Positions 12,082 to 25,931 are shown, counted from the first letter of the stretch. The stretch is 64,000 nucleotides of DNA from Drechslerella dactyloides (GCA_020064725.1 JAGTWJ010000003.1:3038001-3102000), one strand, 5' to 3'. The notes: generated from the sequence alone by a model not told the origin. Numbers and translations are program-made.

Positions 12082-14456
12082 TTTAAATGGTTACTTAATG
12101 TGTTGATTCGCTGCCCCGCAAAATATTTTGAAGTTTAAGTTTGATTCCGCCATGCGAAAATGGATACCGCTATATAGGGCAATCTTCTAAATGTTAGCTT
12201 TTCCAGCACTTTATTTTCCTTCTAAACGAAATCCGTACATCTACGCACCCTAAAAAACATAAATAAATTAGCCTGTTTGAGGCTTTGTATTATATTTTGC
12301 GGCTTTACTCTTGTATTCTGAAATAATTGCGGCTTCTAGAGTATTTTTTATTCTTGTGTTAGACGCATGAGAGGCTAGCAGGCAAGAGACAGCTTTGCAA
12401 GTCGAAGATGTTTAAGGGGAGACAAGGCCATAGTATCTACGCCTTAAATCGGCTGGAGCAATGCAAGATTTCTTTTCTTTGGTAGCCCTGTCTGTTCCAA
12501 TAAATGTAACGAGACGTGCTCCCGCAGAAATCATCTCGATTATTGGAACGTTATACTTTGCACCCCGATTAATTATAATATATATAGCTCGCTCTTAACG
12601 TTTTCCATCTAACAGTCTCAACGTGCGCTTGTTGCCCTTAATAAATTCTTGCTATACTTCCGTTTGCCTCTATAACTATACCACGCTGAATATAAGGCGG
12701 TATACCGATCAAATGGCTCGCCGATGTGACGCCTACACTGAGTTCTGCAAAATCCGTTGAGATATACCAACTGTCAAACGCACAGCCAATCAAGCAAAAG
12801 AGTTAGCAAACGTACATTTACGATACCCACTCCATGATATCATCTTATATGTTAATATGCGGCTATGTTATCCGCGTAGGAATAGAATCGGCAGCGCAAG
12901 CTAACGCTATAGCAGCATCGATTGGCTGTCGGGTAGAGCTCTTAAAACTATTAAGATAGCCCTACTGTGTCTTAAACTATACTTAACTCGGCTGAAAGGT
13001 TGACATATAGGCATCTTGGAGACGTGATTTGACGACTACTCGCCAAGTCTAGACACAGGAAGCTCCACGCGACGCTTTTGAACGCTTACCTTGTGCGTAT
13101 ACCGATATATCGATAGCTGGAACTAGTGGTAATGGAACGGTAGTATTCGTCGGATTCAAGGTACCGTACCGCGGGTCCACATCTCGATAGACTCTGTGAT
13201 ATGATCTTTGGCACTAATATCACTGTGGACCTATCGGTGCGCCGACTGACCTCCAAGTCAGATTCATATTCGGCGATTTATCTAGCGAGATAGCGAGAAC
13301 TAGCCAATCAAGACATGCGACTAGCAACATGCATGTATATCATTTTTTCAATCCAAATTTTGCACCAGCCCAGCTACCTAGGTAATTAGTATGTAATAGG
13401 ATCATGGGGCTGTATTTGTTCGATAACGTGGCCAGTGGCTAATCTAGCGAGTGCGTGCAAAGGAGCTAAGCTTGAGAGGGGTGTAATTCAACTACTGATA
13501 GCTCTAGTGGTGAAGTATACCCCATAATCGAACATTACAAGCTGCAAGGGGTCACAAGGGCACTTTCATCCAGAGTAGTATAACGGCGGGTACCTAACTT
13601 GTGGGGTTCTCGTGTCCAAACCGCTCGGCGCGTGCCTATCTACGCGCATTATTCTAGACGCTCATATACACGTAGAATATTCGCAAGTATGCAGCTGCTT
13701 GAAACTGAGTTATATACAACGGTCGTTGCTCCTATCATATAAGATAGTGTATAGCTATAGCTGAGTGAGTACCTGCCATGGCCCGGGTTGGTCTCAAAGC
13801 AGAAGCGCCAGGGTTACGGCAGAGCAAACTGCAGCAAGGCCCCATACTACTGATCCGAGTTACTCTCGCGAAGGCCCCACATACATAGAGTAAGATTACG
13901 GAAGAGCACGAATCTCCGACGCTTCTTGCGAAGTAGCGGTCACACGTACAACGGCCTGTTGCGCCATGAGACTCGGCTGCATGAGCAATACGAAGTTGCA
14001 TGCGAGCTATTCTGCGTTGCAGAAGCAGCTAGCTTCAGTCTAGACCACGTCGGCACCGATATCCTAATCGGGACTATATTACCCTCCCACTATAGCTTCA
14101 TTTCTTACCCCTCAACCACCAGATTCGTTGGATCTTGGTTTTGGGAAGGCGCTAGGGCAGTGGGTGCTTTCGGCGGCAATTGGCAGTCTCTTGACCTTTT
14201 CTGCCTAGGCTTAGGTTATAGGTTATCGTAATCGCCTTTGAGGCTCGGGTTGAGCTAAGCTTGCTAAGCTGCTGGCACAGTCTTGGACGCTCGATCGATG
14301 GGGCCAGTTCTGAAACAATAGTGGTGTTACCATATGCATATCATCAGGAATGGCGCTAGGCCCTTGTATTATGTATTATCATTAACAGGATGCTGTGCTG
14401 TGTATGCGCACGTAGACTTGGATCCGAGCAGTAGAAAACTTTTGTAGTGATACATG
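12082..14456. other. Intergenic, nothing convincing
   Basis: About 2.4 kb contains only short random frames. No introns, tRNA or repeat ends were recognised. Confidence 0.5.
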
Positions 14457-15041
14457 TTACAAAGCGAATGTAGAGGCCTCCCTCATTTCTTCCATTTTCG
14501 TGGAGTGGATCTTCCACCACTTCAATCCAAGATGCTGGGCGAGTGTGGTCATGCATTCATATTTATGTTGGTCGATGCTTTCTTCAGCCAAGGGAATGAC
14601 GACCGTTTCAGGAGTATTGCGGCGGCCTTCCTTTGGAAAAGCAAGTCTGAATGCAGTGAGATCGTAGAAGGCCAGTAGAGTCATTATCTGGAGTGCTGTA
14701 CGCATTTCAATACGAAGACATTAGATCGGTCCAAGCTATAACACCGCCACGACGAGAAGGGACAGCGTACCGTCCATTTCGACAAATTTTTCGACTGTAG
14801 CTGGAAAGACATCCGCAGGAGGGCTCTCGAAGGTGGAAATTCCGTTGCGTTCCCGGCGAGCTACGATCGGAATAATCTCGTCGTGGGGAAACCGGACCTT
14901 GTGGTTCAGGATGCGGCGGTCCTCTGTATCGACCTGATGGATTTGCGCCTGCCTGAATTGTAGCTCGATGGTGAATGCATTGGCACGACGGCGCTCGATA
15001 GCGTCAATCTCCTCCTGCTTGTCAGACGAAGTGCACGGCAT
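14457..15041 (-). CDS. Hypothetical protein, two exons
   Basis: Exons are 15041-14771 and 14695-14457 (169 aa), joined by a 75-nt intron with a GTACGC donor and a TACAG acceptor in phase 1. The N-terminal half is charged (KQEEIDAIERRRANAF, VARRERNG). After the splice comes a hydrophobic LQIMTLLAFYDLTAF stretch, then a charged tail. No family is recognised. The evidence is the consistent joining of two frames and plausible splice signals. The true start could lie further upstream, since the first exon has an open frame in another register to 15199. Flanking regions are gene-free. Confidence 0.45.
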
Positions 15042-18000
15042 GGCGCGTTTTGGGTGGGATATTTCGACGTTGCAGATGGCTGTGGCGTGGAGATTGGCTG
15101 GTTGATGTCGCGTGGCGCAGTCTGTGAAGCTTCAAAGATCCTCTGCATTTCGGAATGATCGCGACGCGGCGGCTTCACCCGGCGTGGAACGTTGGTCAAA
15201 CGGACCGCCTGTCACATGACAAAGCGCCGTTTCAGTCCGCTGATATCATGCTGTGAAGCTCATTCTGGAGTGAACCAGAATTGCCAGCATCTGTAAGACG
15301 TCGATCGAATATGCACTGAGCATAAATAATCATGATCAGAAGAATAATGCAAAAGGCTGAGATATCATTGGGGGAGGCCTCATAATTTGCATGAGGCTGA
15401 AACAACCCCAAAAGAGCTAAATGTAGCTAATTGAGCTTGTGAGGGAGCTATATTCAGCAATATACGATTTCCTTGAATGCCCGCGATCTGAATTACCATG
15501 GGAGGCTAAATGAGATGCAGGAGTATGCCATCGAAGCGGGCGCGCATTCGTCTTGCAATTTCAGACGAAACCTTGGCTGCGGGGAAGTAACTCGCCAATT
15601 GCCATACCGCGACAATTACGTCGTGGCGGCATCTTGGGTATCACAGGAACGCTGTGCTAGCACGTATTTAGATACATTCTTTCGAACGACCGGCTAACGG
15701 CGACGTTGAGGCGCGACGTTGGCGGGCGGTATCGCATTCGGAACGTACTTGCACAGCAGAATGCAGCTTTGCTGCATCTTTGCAATATCTGCGTTTCATT
15801 GCACCAATGCGGATAAGGCTTGGGCGCTCAAATAGCTTTGCATCTTGGCAGCAGTGATATCTGTACGAAGTACAGCTGGGGACTTGAGTCTGCACTGCAT
15901 GAGTGCGCTAAACTCGAGATGCCGATAATCGATATCAGGTTAGCAGGCGGCAAGACTGCTGGCTAGCGCCAAATAGCCCGTGTTTTGTGGCGGCTTGGGC
16001 TCGGGCACCAGAGAATCCCGCAGTTGATATATCGATAATCCAGTCTGTATCGGGGTATTTCTATGTAGCTTTGCTGTCGACAGCTGTACAGGTAGGCACC
16101 AGCCAGTTGGCTATCCTCGACATGATATGGTCCCGTATTGGTAAGAATGCGTTAATCGTGGTGTGGAGACTTGAGACGGGCATTTTTCGGCGAGACGCTG
16201 ACTAGCAAACAGCGTAAGCCGGTAGCCTTCGGCCCAGCCGGCTGCATGCCACAGCGACAGCGACTACGACGGACAACCCTCAGCCAAACATACCCGCCGT
16301 GCGTCGTCGAGGACAGCTCAAGCTCGGACCTAGCCCTCACGGAGATTTCCAGTGTCCCACAGTGAGTCCCTTCGAGCAAATGGACTCGATAGCTAGTGCG
16401 AATCCGGTTTTGCAGCTGACGTTCGGACGCTGGCCAGACTGCAGACTTCCCGAGGCCCACCCGCCCTTGCGTTGGGTGTGTGGTCGACGGTCGAATCTGA
16501 AGCGAACCCCTGAAATTTTGACTAGGCGACGACCGGACCGGCGTTCAGTTCGCGTGTCCCGATGCAGATGGCCAGCGGTGGGAGGAGCTCTGGCTTGAAC
16601 GCTGCGGTGCCACCATTGCTGGGGACCTCAGAATGGCTGTTCAGGTGCATTCCAACTAGTGTAGTGGGCAGAGAATGATCATCATGTTGCATGCATGGGC
16701 TTCATTCCTTCCCACGACGCCTCCACCGCGTCGACGTTTTCGTTCCGCCGGGCGACGGGGTGGCGATGTATTCGTCTGTCGAAGGGCAATCGCGAATGCC
16801 TATCGCTGGAGCACTTAGCATCTGGCACGAGCGGTAATTGGCTTCCGCCCATGATGACAAAAAGATACGCCATGCCTGCCGGTTTCATCAGTATTTAATT
16901 TGGCAACCAGAGGGTGTCATCGTTCGGCTGGGACAGCTCCATCTGGAGTTGATACACATATTCTGGAGGTGAAGTCTATATTGCCTCTTTGAACTTTTTA
17001 GTCATATCGATAACGACGTGCCAGGAACCACCGAAGCTAGAAGGAAATTGCAAAATTGGTCGCTCGGTCTTTACGGCTTCGGGATAACTGAGATCAATCT
17101 TATCTAATATAACGTCAGCACAGAAAGTTTCGTTTCATCTCGCCTTCTTGCTCGCAGCATTTGTGAACACGTAACCCGCGAAACACGAGCTGGGTTAATC
17201 CCTACTTTCGTGTGCGTGATCACGGGTTTTGGTCTTTGGTGGGTGTCCACCCTCGACCAAGGCAACCGAGCAAATATGGAAGAAGCCGGGTAAAGACGGT
17301 CTGCATCGTCGATGCATAACCATGCAGTCCTTCACCTGCCATCCATGCCCGCCGTCGACGTGGAAGGCGTGCTCCACCGTCTCGCTTTGAAGACGAAACC
17401 CGGAATTCACCACCGAGTAGAAACCGGTAGTTGTTGGTTCCATGCACCTGGGCACACACTTCCCACGCTGCATGTGGTTCCGTTCACGGTGGATACCGAT
17501 AAGAGGCGATTAAACGGAAGAACTGCTTCATAGAGCAACCTCTTGGCCAATCTCAATCCCAGGCAACCTCAGCGACCCACTTTTAATTGGCAAACCCGCA
17601 GCTAGCTATCGCTGCGGGTGCTGGGCGAGAGTGAGGGGACAAACGCTCGCCTCCGCGATTCGAGCGCAACAACGATGCGAATCATGCCTTTTCTTCGTAT
17701 TCGGATCGAGGATTACCAATAGTTTGCGAATGTCGAGCGTGGTCGCCGCAACGAGCGATGCAGGCGAGAGGTGTTCAGCGGAAGCCAGAGTCGAGATGCG
17801 TCGAGGACAGGGCAGCCATCTCAGCCGAATTTCCCGATCCAGAGAACGGCAGACATGGCGTTGAGGACTAGTCCGAGAACTTGCAAGTGGGATTCAGGAA
17901 CGGAATCGATCCTGCCCTTGGACGACTCAAGGATTTTTTCGGCCGTTGCTGGATTTGATAACGCTCCCTTTCTTTTTTAAATCTTCTTGGCTTTGCTTCG

Positions 18001-18874
18001 AAGAAAGCCATCTCGCTGGCTCCTGGGCGGTGGCAAATTCAAGCGACAGCCAGAATTTGGCAAGGGTTTTGTGATCGTGGGCGTAGCGTCGAAGGTTCCG
18101 GCGTGCAAATAATCTATCGGGGTATGTGAATAGTCTACGACCCCTCTGATACCGACCAGTGTTTGCTGGCCCTCGTATCCTCATTCTTTGGGTGCCGCTA
18201 CTTCCCTGAGCCTCTTCTCGCATGCATTCTGGAAACGGAATGCGCGAGTCGAGCTGTTGCAACGAGCTGCAAGCAAGCCCCTGGATCGGTGAAAATATTC
18301 AAGTATCAGGCCAGTACCGAGCGATAGAAGCGGCCAGGGTGGGCCCCCCTGTGGAGACCTAAGCCCATCCGCATCGCACCATGGGGGTTGCAAAGTCTGT
18401 GCGGGTCATGCTCCTACCCTTGTTCATCTTCTCGCCCACCAGTGCATAGCGCGCTTTCCTTTTCGCATGAATCCGACTTCTTAAGAACTCTGTCCACCAG
18501 ATTGGATTCCAGTTTCTTATTTTTCTGGGGCAGAAAGGTGAGAAAACAAAAAACGACTTGCTGGCGCCATGCATGGCGGTGTATTTTCTTGTTTCTGATC
18601 GACCAGCACGCAACTTTAGGAAGCTCGAACTTCTGGAACAAGAGGAATATATACCCTGAAGCATCCGTCGAGAAATCAGTCTTTACCTCGGAACTAGTCC
18701 AATTCCTCAGGTCCTCGACGGATTGTGGGCCATCCAACCACCACCACCACATCAACAGTTCGACCACGACTACCAACAGTGTTGGTACAGGACGTTCGCC
18801 AGCACGAAGAAGGGAGCAATGCAGATATCCAATCCAACCTCGAGGTTACGATAGTCCGGAAGTAATCGCTAGCA
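15042..18874. other. Gene-free 3.8 kb, GC-rich toward 16-18.4 kb
   Basis: Several overlapping short frames occur on both strands, including a 230-codon frame at 18388-19080 that overlaps the next gene. None shows a domain, consistent splicing or family-like sequence. The last few hundred bases probably contain the promoter and 5' UTR of the 7TM gene. Confidence 0.5.
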
Positions 18875-20335
18875 ATGGGAGTCTCCGGCGCCGCCGCAAT
18901 CGCAGTCGAATGGACGGCTTTCGCGGTCTCATTCCCCTTCGTTGGGCTGAGGATGTTTGTACGCTATCAGGCGGGCCGGCTGGGTTCGAGCGACCTGATC
19001 GTATTGTTTACATGGCTCATGTTCCTGGCAAAAACCACCTGCGACAACGAGCTGTGGAGGCGGGGTCTGTATCGAGATAACTTGGCGTGGAAAGACGACT
19101 GGTCGGATGCCTTTCCCGACCCCGACGCGCGCATCCCAGTGATGAAGGTACGCCAGATACCACTCCATCCGACTTGTAAGTAACGGATCGATTCTAACTA
19201 TGCCTCTTGATAGATCTCCTATGCATCCTACTTCCCATATCTATTACAGCTCTGGGGCGTCAAATTCTCCCTCATAGCGCTCTACTACAACTACATCACC
19301 TTCCGATCTCCACGGTTGCAGGTAGCGCTGCACTGCGTGTCAGCGTACACAGCAGTCACCCTCATCGTCTCCATCGCCCTGCAGCTCCTGCAGTGCGTCC
19401 CAATATCGAAAAACTGGTCAGCCGACGAAGCAGACCGCCAACAGTGCATGGACCGCACCGTCCCCTATCTCATCCCTGTCATCTTCCACATCTCGTCCGA
19501 CTTCGCCCTCTTCGTGATCCCCTTCCTCTTTCTCAAATCCTTCCGCCTGAGGATCCCGCAACCGCAGCACGCGTGTGTAGTCGCGCTTTTCGTCCTCGGC
19601 GGCGCAAGCATCGCCGTCAGCATCGGCCGATTCGTCGCGCGTGGCAGCGACGCCAAGATCACCACCCTAGCCGTCTGGACAGCCATCGAAATGAAAATGG
19701 GCATCATAGTAATCTGTCTAGCTGCGGTAGCCGCAATCAACTCCAACCGCAAACGACGACAAGGCAGTATCCCTCTCCCGCCCGGCAACAACGACACCAG
19801 CGACAGCGGCAAGGAGGAAGAGACAGTCAAGTCTTGGTTCAGCGTCCGCTCTCGATCAGCGTCTAAGACCAGCGAAAACATGTTCCGCGGCTCGATGGAC
19901 CACCTTGAACTCGAGCTCGAGAGCCCTATTCAGAAATCCCAACCGCAGCCACCACCGCCCAGCCACCGCCGTAGCAGTCGCATCTCGCATACCGGCCGCT
20001 TCCTCTCGCGTATCTCGCAGTCGTCCCGGGAGGGGCTGAACAACGTCGCACAAACACCCGGATCGTCGTACGACAGTGTCTCCCCGCTAAGCTCCACGCC
20101 ACCTACCGTCAATCTCGGCCGCAAGCTCTCCCAAGACAGAGCCTACCCGCAGTCCGAGTTCCGAGTCGAGGAGAGTCTGCGCCAGAATAACGGCAACGTA
20201 CAAGAAAGCGTCAATGCGTTGCGGGATGATATTCTCAGGAGTATCAGCTTCGCATATGACGAAGAGTCTTATAACCATGACCACCACACACACGCGCAGC
20301 CGCGAAAGCTCTCGAAGGATGCGACGTGGCGCTGA
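18875..20335 (+). CDS. Pth11/rhodopsin-like fungal 7TM integral membrane protein
   Basis: Exons are 18875-19147 and 19214-20335 (464 aa), with a 66-nt phase-0 intron and a CTAAC branch point. The first half has about seven hydrophobic segments: WTAFAVSFPFVGLRMFVRYQ, LIVLFTWLMFLA, ISYASYFPYLLQLWGVKF, the segment around TAVTLIVSIALQL, LIPVIFHISSDFALFVIPFL, HACVVALFVLGGASIAV, and MKMGIIVICLAAVAAI. The order is typical of the fungal rhodopsin-domain/Pth11-like family of plasma-membrane proteins, some of which act as G-protein-coupled receptors in surface sensing. The C-terminal about 180 residues form a polar Ser/Arg/Pro-rich cytoplasmic tail. An extracellular CFEM domain is absent. The ligand is unknown. 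Confidence 0.85.
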
Positions 20336-21706
20336 GCGCCCACGCGTCACTTGTCGATGCCGCCGACGGCGCCTTGCCTGTTGTGTGCATGGGCTCGTGG
20401 CCTACAGCGCGATCAGTGTTAATTTTCTTTGTTCGGTTGTTTATAGTAGGGTCCGGTCGTGGTGAAGAGGAGGGCGTTGGGTATCGGGTGGCGTGTAGGA
20501 TTACTCTTTAACAGGCATAGCGACGGCGTTTTCATTGTTCCTTTACCATGCGACAGGGCTTTATGTTACGCTATATATATTACAGCTATATTTTGGATAT
20601 TCTATTGGATCGCGTACGCATGCATGCAGTTTGCTTGCTTGGGGTTTTGTGGGTAGGGTTATCTCATCTTATATAGTATACAGCTGGTTTACATAACTGT
20701 ACAATAGTCTAGATGATATCGACATATATGCATCTTCTCTCTGGCCAAGCAAGTCGTTGCTCGTGACATATTAATAGGCGTCTAGTGAACCTGAGTAGCA
20801 CTGCCGCCACGTACTCTAAGTTTTGCATTAGAAATAGTCGTCCCCGTGCAGGCTTTCGACGTATAGACATGTTCGTACACGGGTAGAGGACCAATATCCC
20901 AAGTCCCTATTGATGTGTCGCGATCGTGCGCGTGGCGCTGCCGGCGCATGCACGTTGACATGTTCGAATGCAAACCCACCGCCACTAGATAGATGTCGTC
21001 TACTTATCTGCATACATAGCTACCGCAACAAATAGGGAATTATAATGTGATCTTCGACTGGCTCGCTAAAGCTCAATTCCACTCGTGTAACATGACGGTC
21101 AATCTGTCAATGGATGGTTGGCGTCGCAAGTCAGTATCACAACGTGGCCAGTGCGGTGTGCCAAGCGCCAGCTGGCTGAGTACACTGTCTACCGTCGGAT
21201 AGACGATATGTCGCCAACGTGTCAATGCAGATAAACCACAAATGTGTATTCTTGCCTCGCAAACCAGGCAGCCAGTCCTTTGGCTGGCGAAACCTGGCGG
21301 CTGGAGGCAGAGCCTCTTGGAAAGCGAAGAAAATGTAGGTATAAAAATTGACCCTCGCAAGCCTTTCACTCTTCTTCTTCCCATCATTCATCCTAGCTTC
21401 ACCTTACCATTGAACTACAAAGAAATCTGTAGATTGCCGATCTGAAGGTAATTTACGGAGACGACGACCACGATTTCAGTTAAATTATATTGCGGAATAT
21501 TGGGTTGCGCGGAGGTGAGCTGTTTCTCGAGACAGTCACCGTGTAGAAGTTGCTAACCACAGATTTACTAAGCAGATCGACCACGTCCGGCTTGCCATTT
21601 TCGAACAATAGCCATTGGTACCGGACTATATACGTACGTCGTAGATACTGCGTCAGAACGCTCACTCGCCGGTCCGTATCAAAATACATCTTATCTGCTC
21701 GACAAC
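20336..21706. other. Intergenic
   Basis: No supported gene. A GGCTGGCGAAACCTGGCGGCTGG stretch near 21280-21305 contains short internal repeats only. Confidence 0.5.
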
Positions 21707-22342
21707 ATGGTTTTCACGTTGACGTTTGGTCCTTACCCACCACCCCCTCCTGACCCGCCTCCAAGTCAGTTACCAAGCCTCATCCAATGGACTTTGTGTA
21801 GATTTATGTGCATATATGGGAAATTGTATGTTTATATAATCGTGCCCGCTAACCCTGTCGGGTGATCAACAGGGAGGCCTGCCAAGCCGATGCCTTCAAA
21901 GAACGTAACGGTGTCAAGACAGGCATATGAAAAAATGGTGAGGGAGTTACGGGCGTTGAAACAAAAGTGTAGCCAGCTGGAGAAAACGAACACGGATCTA
22001 CAATGGAAAATCACGCAACTAGAGGGCAAGAACTTGGACCTAGGTAGCAAGAACTGGGAACTGACTGGGAACCTAAGGGAAACGAAAGGACAGAGGGACG
22101 CTTACCATGGCGCTTTTAATCGCTGTATGGACGGACGTGAAAGAGGGAGAGTTTGCTACGAGGGAGCAGCCGTTCCCACTCGCTTGATCGAAGCCCCTAC
22201 GGACAACTTTTTCCTTGGCGTTGATGATGATGGCGACGACGACGACTACGGCGACGATGATGATAATGACGAAGATCCCTTGGATCTTCATGGATTTGAA
22301 ATGCCTAGCCAGAGGGTCTGCGGTTATATTGAAGGGTATTGA
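21707..22342 (+). CDS. Small coiled-coil protein with acidic tail
   Basis: Two exons (21707-21764 and 21873-22342; 175 aa) are joined in phase 1. The intron has a GTCAGT donor, a GCTAAC branch point at about 21848 and a CAACAG acceptor. The N-terminus is Pro-rich (FGPYPPPPPDPPP). Residues about 30-95 form a heptad-like coiled coil with repeated Leu/Asn positions (LRALKQKCSQLEKTN, LQWKITQLEGKNLDL). A tail with long Asp runs follows (22220-22275). There is no basic region next to the coil, so it is not a typical bZIP factor. No family is recognised. The clean intron is the main support. Confidence 0.55.
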
Positions 22343-23121
22343 GCATCTTGAGTTTGTCAGGGTCAAGTTACTCCAGACATGAGAACTACAGCTATAGCGA
22401 CTGCGCAGTACATATATCAATATTAGATGTCCAGATTGGATACTTCAAATTTCAAACTAGCATCTCACCACCTAACTAAAGTGCACATATATAAGTATGA
22501 AGTCCCAAGTCTCCAAACTTCAACGTTTTGCCATTCGTCTTGCATTGAGGGCCTTACATTGTAAGCTAAAATGCCATTAGCCCTTGTCAAAAAAATCCAA
22601 TGCTGGGATATGGCCCTGCGTATTAGTCTCAGTGCCAGACGCCGCTTGCGTATCGGGTTAAAGCAATTCGAATTGTGGAAAACTCTGTATACACATGTAT
22701 ACCTAATTTGCCATGCTTCTAGTGGTAGCGTCTGAGGGTATATCATAACAAGTGATTTAACATTGCTGTATGTTGAGATATCTGTGCAAGCATTTGGAGT
22801 GACCATAAGTATTGTTGTTACATCATTATAGACATACGCAGTATGAACAACATATCGCGAGGCTATCTTCAAAGTAGGGGTATGGAGTGCGCGAGGAAAT
22901 GGACTTTGCAACGGAGTGTACGGGCGACACCAACACGCGACTCTTGTTGTACTTTGATTACAGATTTCCGAAATTGGTTAGCGAGAATTCTGACTTCTCC
23001 AAATCTTCCTAATGAGGAATTCGCCCAGCCATCGCAGAAATTTATAATGATGCGCGAAGCTGCCTCGAATCAAATCCTCTAACTTCCAACCGCACTTCAT
23101 CCTCATCTCATCATAACCACA
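22343..23121. other. Intergenic and promoter of the tRNA methyltransferase
   Basis: No gene was seen. About 22620-22645 carries a CAGTGCCAGACGCCG stretch that recurs in similar form at 44157-44172. Confidence 0.45.
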
Positions 23122-25931
23122 ATGGGCAAATCAAAGCGCGGTAAACGCGCAGGCGAGAAGGTGCGCACTCATAAACTCCCAAACTCCAAAACTCCCCCGT
23201 GACGCTGTAGTACCATCCATATCTAACGGCGCGTCCCGCTAGAAACACCGCCATCGCGACAACGATAACCGCACGGACTATACGGCCATCGAAAAGGAAA
23301 ACGCAAATTTCAAAGCCTACTATCGCGCGCAGGGGATCATTTCCGACGATGAGGAGTTCCAAAAGTTTTGGGCGAGCCTGAAGGAGACGCTGCCGACCAC
23401 GTGGCGGTTTACGGGGAGCAAAGGGTACGAATTGTTCAGGCCTGCAGCCAATCTATAATCTATGGGCGTCCGATGGCTTTTGTCGAAGTGCCTTCGGAGA
23501 GGAGCTTTGAATGAGGATTGGCGACTACGTCGATAAGCGTGTCTGCGCGGTGCTAACGTTTCTTGCAGCCATGCAGTCGGCGTCCGAGATACCCTCCTCA
23601 CCAAACATATTCCCGCCCTCACAAACACCACTTTTGACGGCGCCGCTATCCCCGCACCGACACCGCTACCATGGTACCCGGACCAACTCGCCTGGCAGCT
23701 TACCGTTGGGAAGCAGGTCATCCGTCGGTCGCCACCCTTCAAACAGCTCCAGGCGTTCTTGGTCTCGGAAACGTCCTCGGGGAACATTAGCCGTCAGGAG
23801 GCAGTGAGCATGATTCCACCGCTGCTGATGGACGTTGAGAGCCATCATATCGTGCTGGATATGTGCGCTGCGCCAGGGAGCAAGACTGCACAGCTGATCG
23901 AGGCTGTTCACTCTGGTGAGGAGGATCGCGTCGCGGAGTCGGCAAAGCGGCTGAACGGTGTGCTCGCCCGTCTCGCGGAGGCATCGAAGCAAATGGATGA
24001 TCCTACAGCTGTCGACAACGATGTGCCGGTCGAAACAGGCGAGGCGGCCGAGAGACTCCTAGGCCGATCGACGGGTCTTGTCATCGCCAACGACGCAGAC
24101 TACAAGCGCAGCCACCTGCTCATACACCAGACCAAACGACTAAACACGCCTAACTTCATCGTCACAAACTACGATGCGACACTGTACCCGCCTCTCAGGT
24201 TAGCGCCGCTCCCGGCCGTCGACGGAAAGAAGCCGCAGCAGCAATACCTCAAGTTCGACCGCGTGCTATGCGATGTACCATGCAGCGGCGACGGGACGGT
24301 CCGCAAGAACCCTCTGGTCTGGCGAGACTGGAACGTGTCAAACGGGAATGGTTTGTGGAGTACGCAGGCGAGGATACTTGTTCGCGGGCTGCAGCTGCTG
24401 AAGGTTGGCGGGCGACTAGTATACTCGACCTGCTCGTTGAACCCAGTGGAGAATGAGGCTGTTGTGCATGCGGCGATTGAACGGTGCGGCGGCGCGGACG
24501 TCGTGGAGGTGGTGGACGTCAGCGACAGATTGCCCGGGTTAGCGAGGCGGGACGGGTTGACGAAGTGGAAGGTCATGGACCGTGATGGCACTTGGTTCGA
24601 GACTTGGGATGAGGTGAGGGATAGCGGTATTCCATACACGGACCGCCTAACGCGGGGAATGTTCCCACCGGAGGAGCAAGAGGGAGAGACGGCGGACATG
24701 CTGAAGAGGGCGGTGCGGGTGTACCCACACCTGCAGGATACGGGAGGTTTCTTCATCGCCGTTCTGAGGAAGAAGGGGCCGATCAAGGCGGCACCGGAGG
24801 GAGAGAAGGTGCAGACGGGAGGACAGAAGATGAAAGGAGTAGGTGTGGAGGGCACAGACGCCCCGGCTCTAGCAGACGTTGATACGCCGATGGTGGAGGC
24901 GGTTCCTTCGAATGGCGTTAAGCGCGCATTGGGGGATGAAGAAGAGGCCGATCCGGGTTCGCCGACAAAGCGGCAGAAGCTCGAAGAGCCATCTCCCGCG
25001 AAAGAAGAGGAATCTGACAACCCGGCGCCCCTCGACATCCCGTCGTCGAATCAAAACGCTGCACCAAAAGAGCACGACGACCCGAAGGAAACAATTCACA
25101 AGAAACCCCGCGGCAACTTCAACGAAGAGCCGTTCAAGTACCTCCAACCAACGCACGCTGTCCTCGCTGCCATCAGGCAGTTCTACGATGTATCACGGTA
25201 CTTCCCGCAGGAGAACTTCATGGTCCGCAACGCGGAGGGCATACCCGTCCGGACGATCTACTACACGTCTTGCCTCGCACGACAAATCTTGACACATAAT
25301 GAAGGCCGCGGCGTGCGCTTCGTGCATTGCGGCGTCAAAATGTTCAACAAGCAAGAGGTCCAGGACCCAGAGGCCTGTCAATGGCGGATACAGAATGAGG
25401 GGCTGCCGATTATCGAGAGCTGGGTCGGCGAGAGACGGGTGGTGTATCTACGGCAGAAAGAAACGCTGCGTTGGCTCATGAAGGAGCTGTTTCCGCGGGT
25501 AGAAGACTGTCCGGAGATCAAAGAACGAATGGAGAGTGTAGGAGGCGGCTGCTGTGTTCTCCGAGTAGAGATCGAGGGCTTGGACGGGCTGGTGCTGCCG
25601 CTCTGGAAAAGTCGGTACACGTTGAACTTGATGCTGCCGAAGGAAGAGAGAAGGTGAGTCTTTCCATTTACGCGCTCTAAGTAAGCGTTAGAGACGGCGG
25701 TGTGCTAACGTGGGGTGTAGGGCGATGTTATTGCGGCTTTTTGATGATACGGAGGGCCCGATGGACTCTACTAAGGAACAGCGGGAGGCGGACGCGAGAG
25801 CACGCAAGGAGGCTGGCAAGGCGGCGGAACCAGTTACAGAAGAGAAAGAGGAGGAGGACATGGAAGCGAAGGATGAAGATGAAAAAGAGGATGTTCTGGA
25901 TGACGATGATGAGCAAATAGTAGAAGCCTAA
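23122..25931 (+). CDS. Multisite-specific tRNA (cytosine-C5)-methyltransferase, Trm4/Ncl1 (NSUN2-like)
   Basis: Four exons (23122-23160, 23243-23424, 23569-25653, 25721-25931) encode 838 aa. The basic N-terminus MGKSKRGKRAGEK and the block KFWASLKETLPTTWRFTGSK match the Trm4 start. The SAM motif LDMCAAPGSKT is at about 170-180. Motif IV VPCSGDGTVRKNP has Cys about 312, and motif VI YSTCSLNPVENEA has Cys about 362. In the NOL1/NOP2/Sun family the motif VI Cys attacks cytosine C6 and the motif IV Cys helps release. The enzyme makes m5C at several tRNA positions, mainly in the nucleus. A linker of about 120 residues (Pro/Glu/Lys-rich, about 445-560) separates the methyltransferase core from the C-terminal domain; the end is very acidic. 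All introns keep frame. The short first exon is easily missed by gene finders. Confidence 0.95.

Noticed and set aside
18388..19080. 230-codon plus-strand open frame overlapping the start of the 7TM gene
   Set aside because: It is in a different frame from the membrane protein, has no domain, and overlaps exon 1 and its promoter. It is best explained by chance in GC-rich 5' sequence.
24169..25038. 289-codon minus-strand frame inside the tRNA methyltransferase gene
   Set aside because: It is antisense to a well-supported coding exon with high GC third positions; the Ser/Thr-rich product is a shadow.
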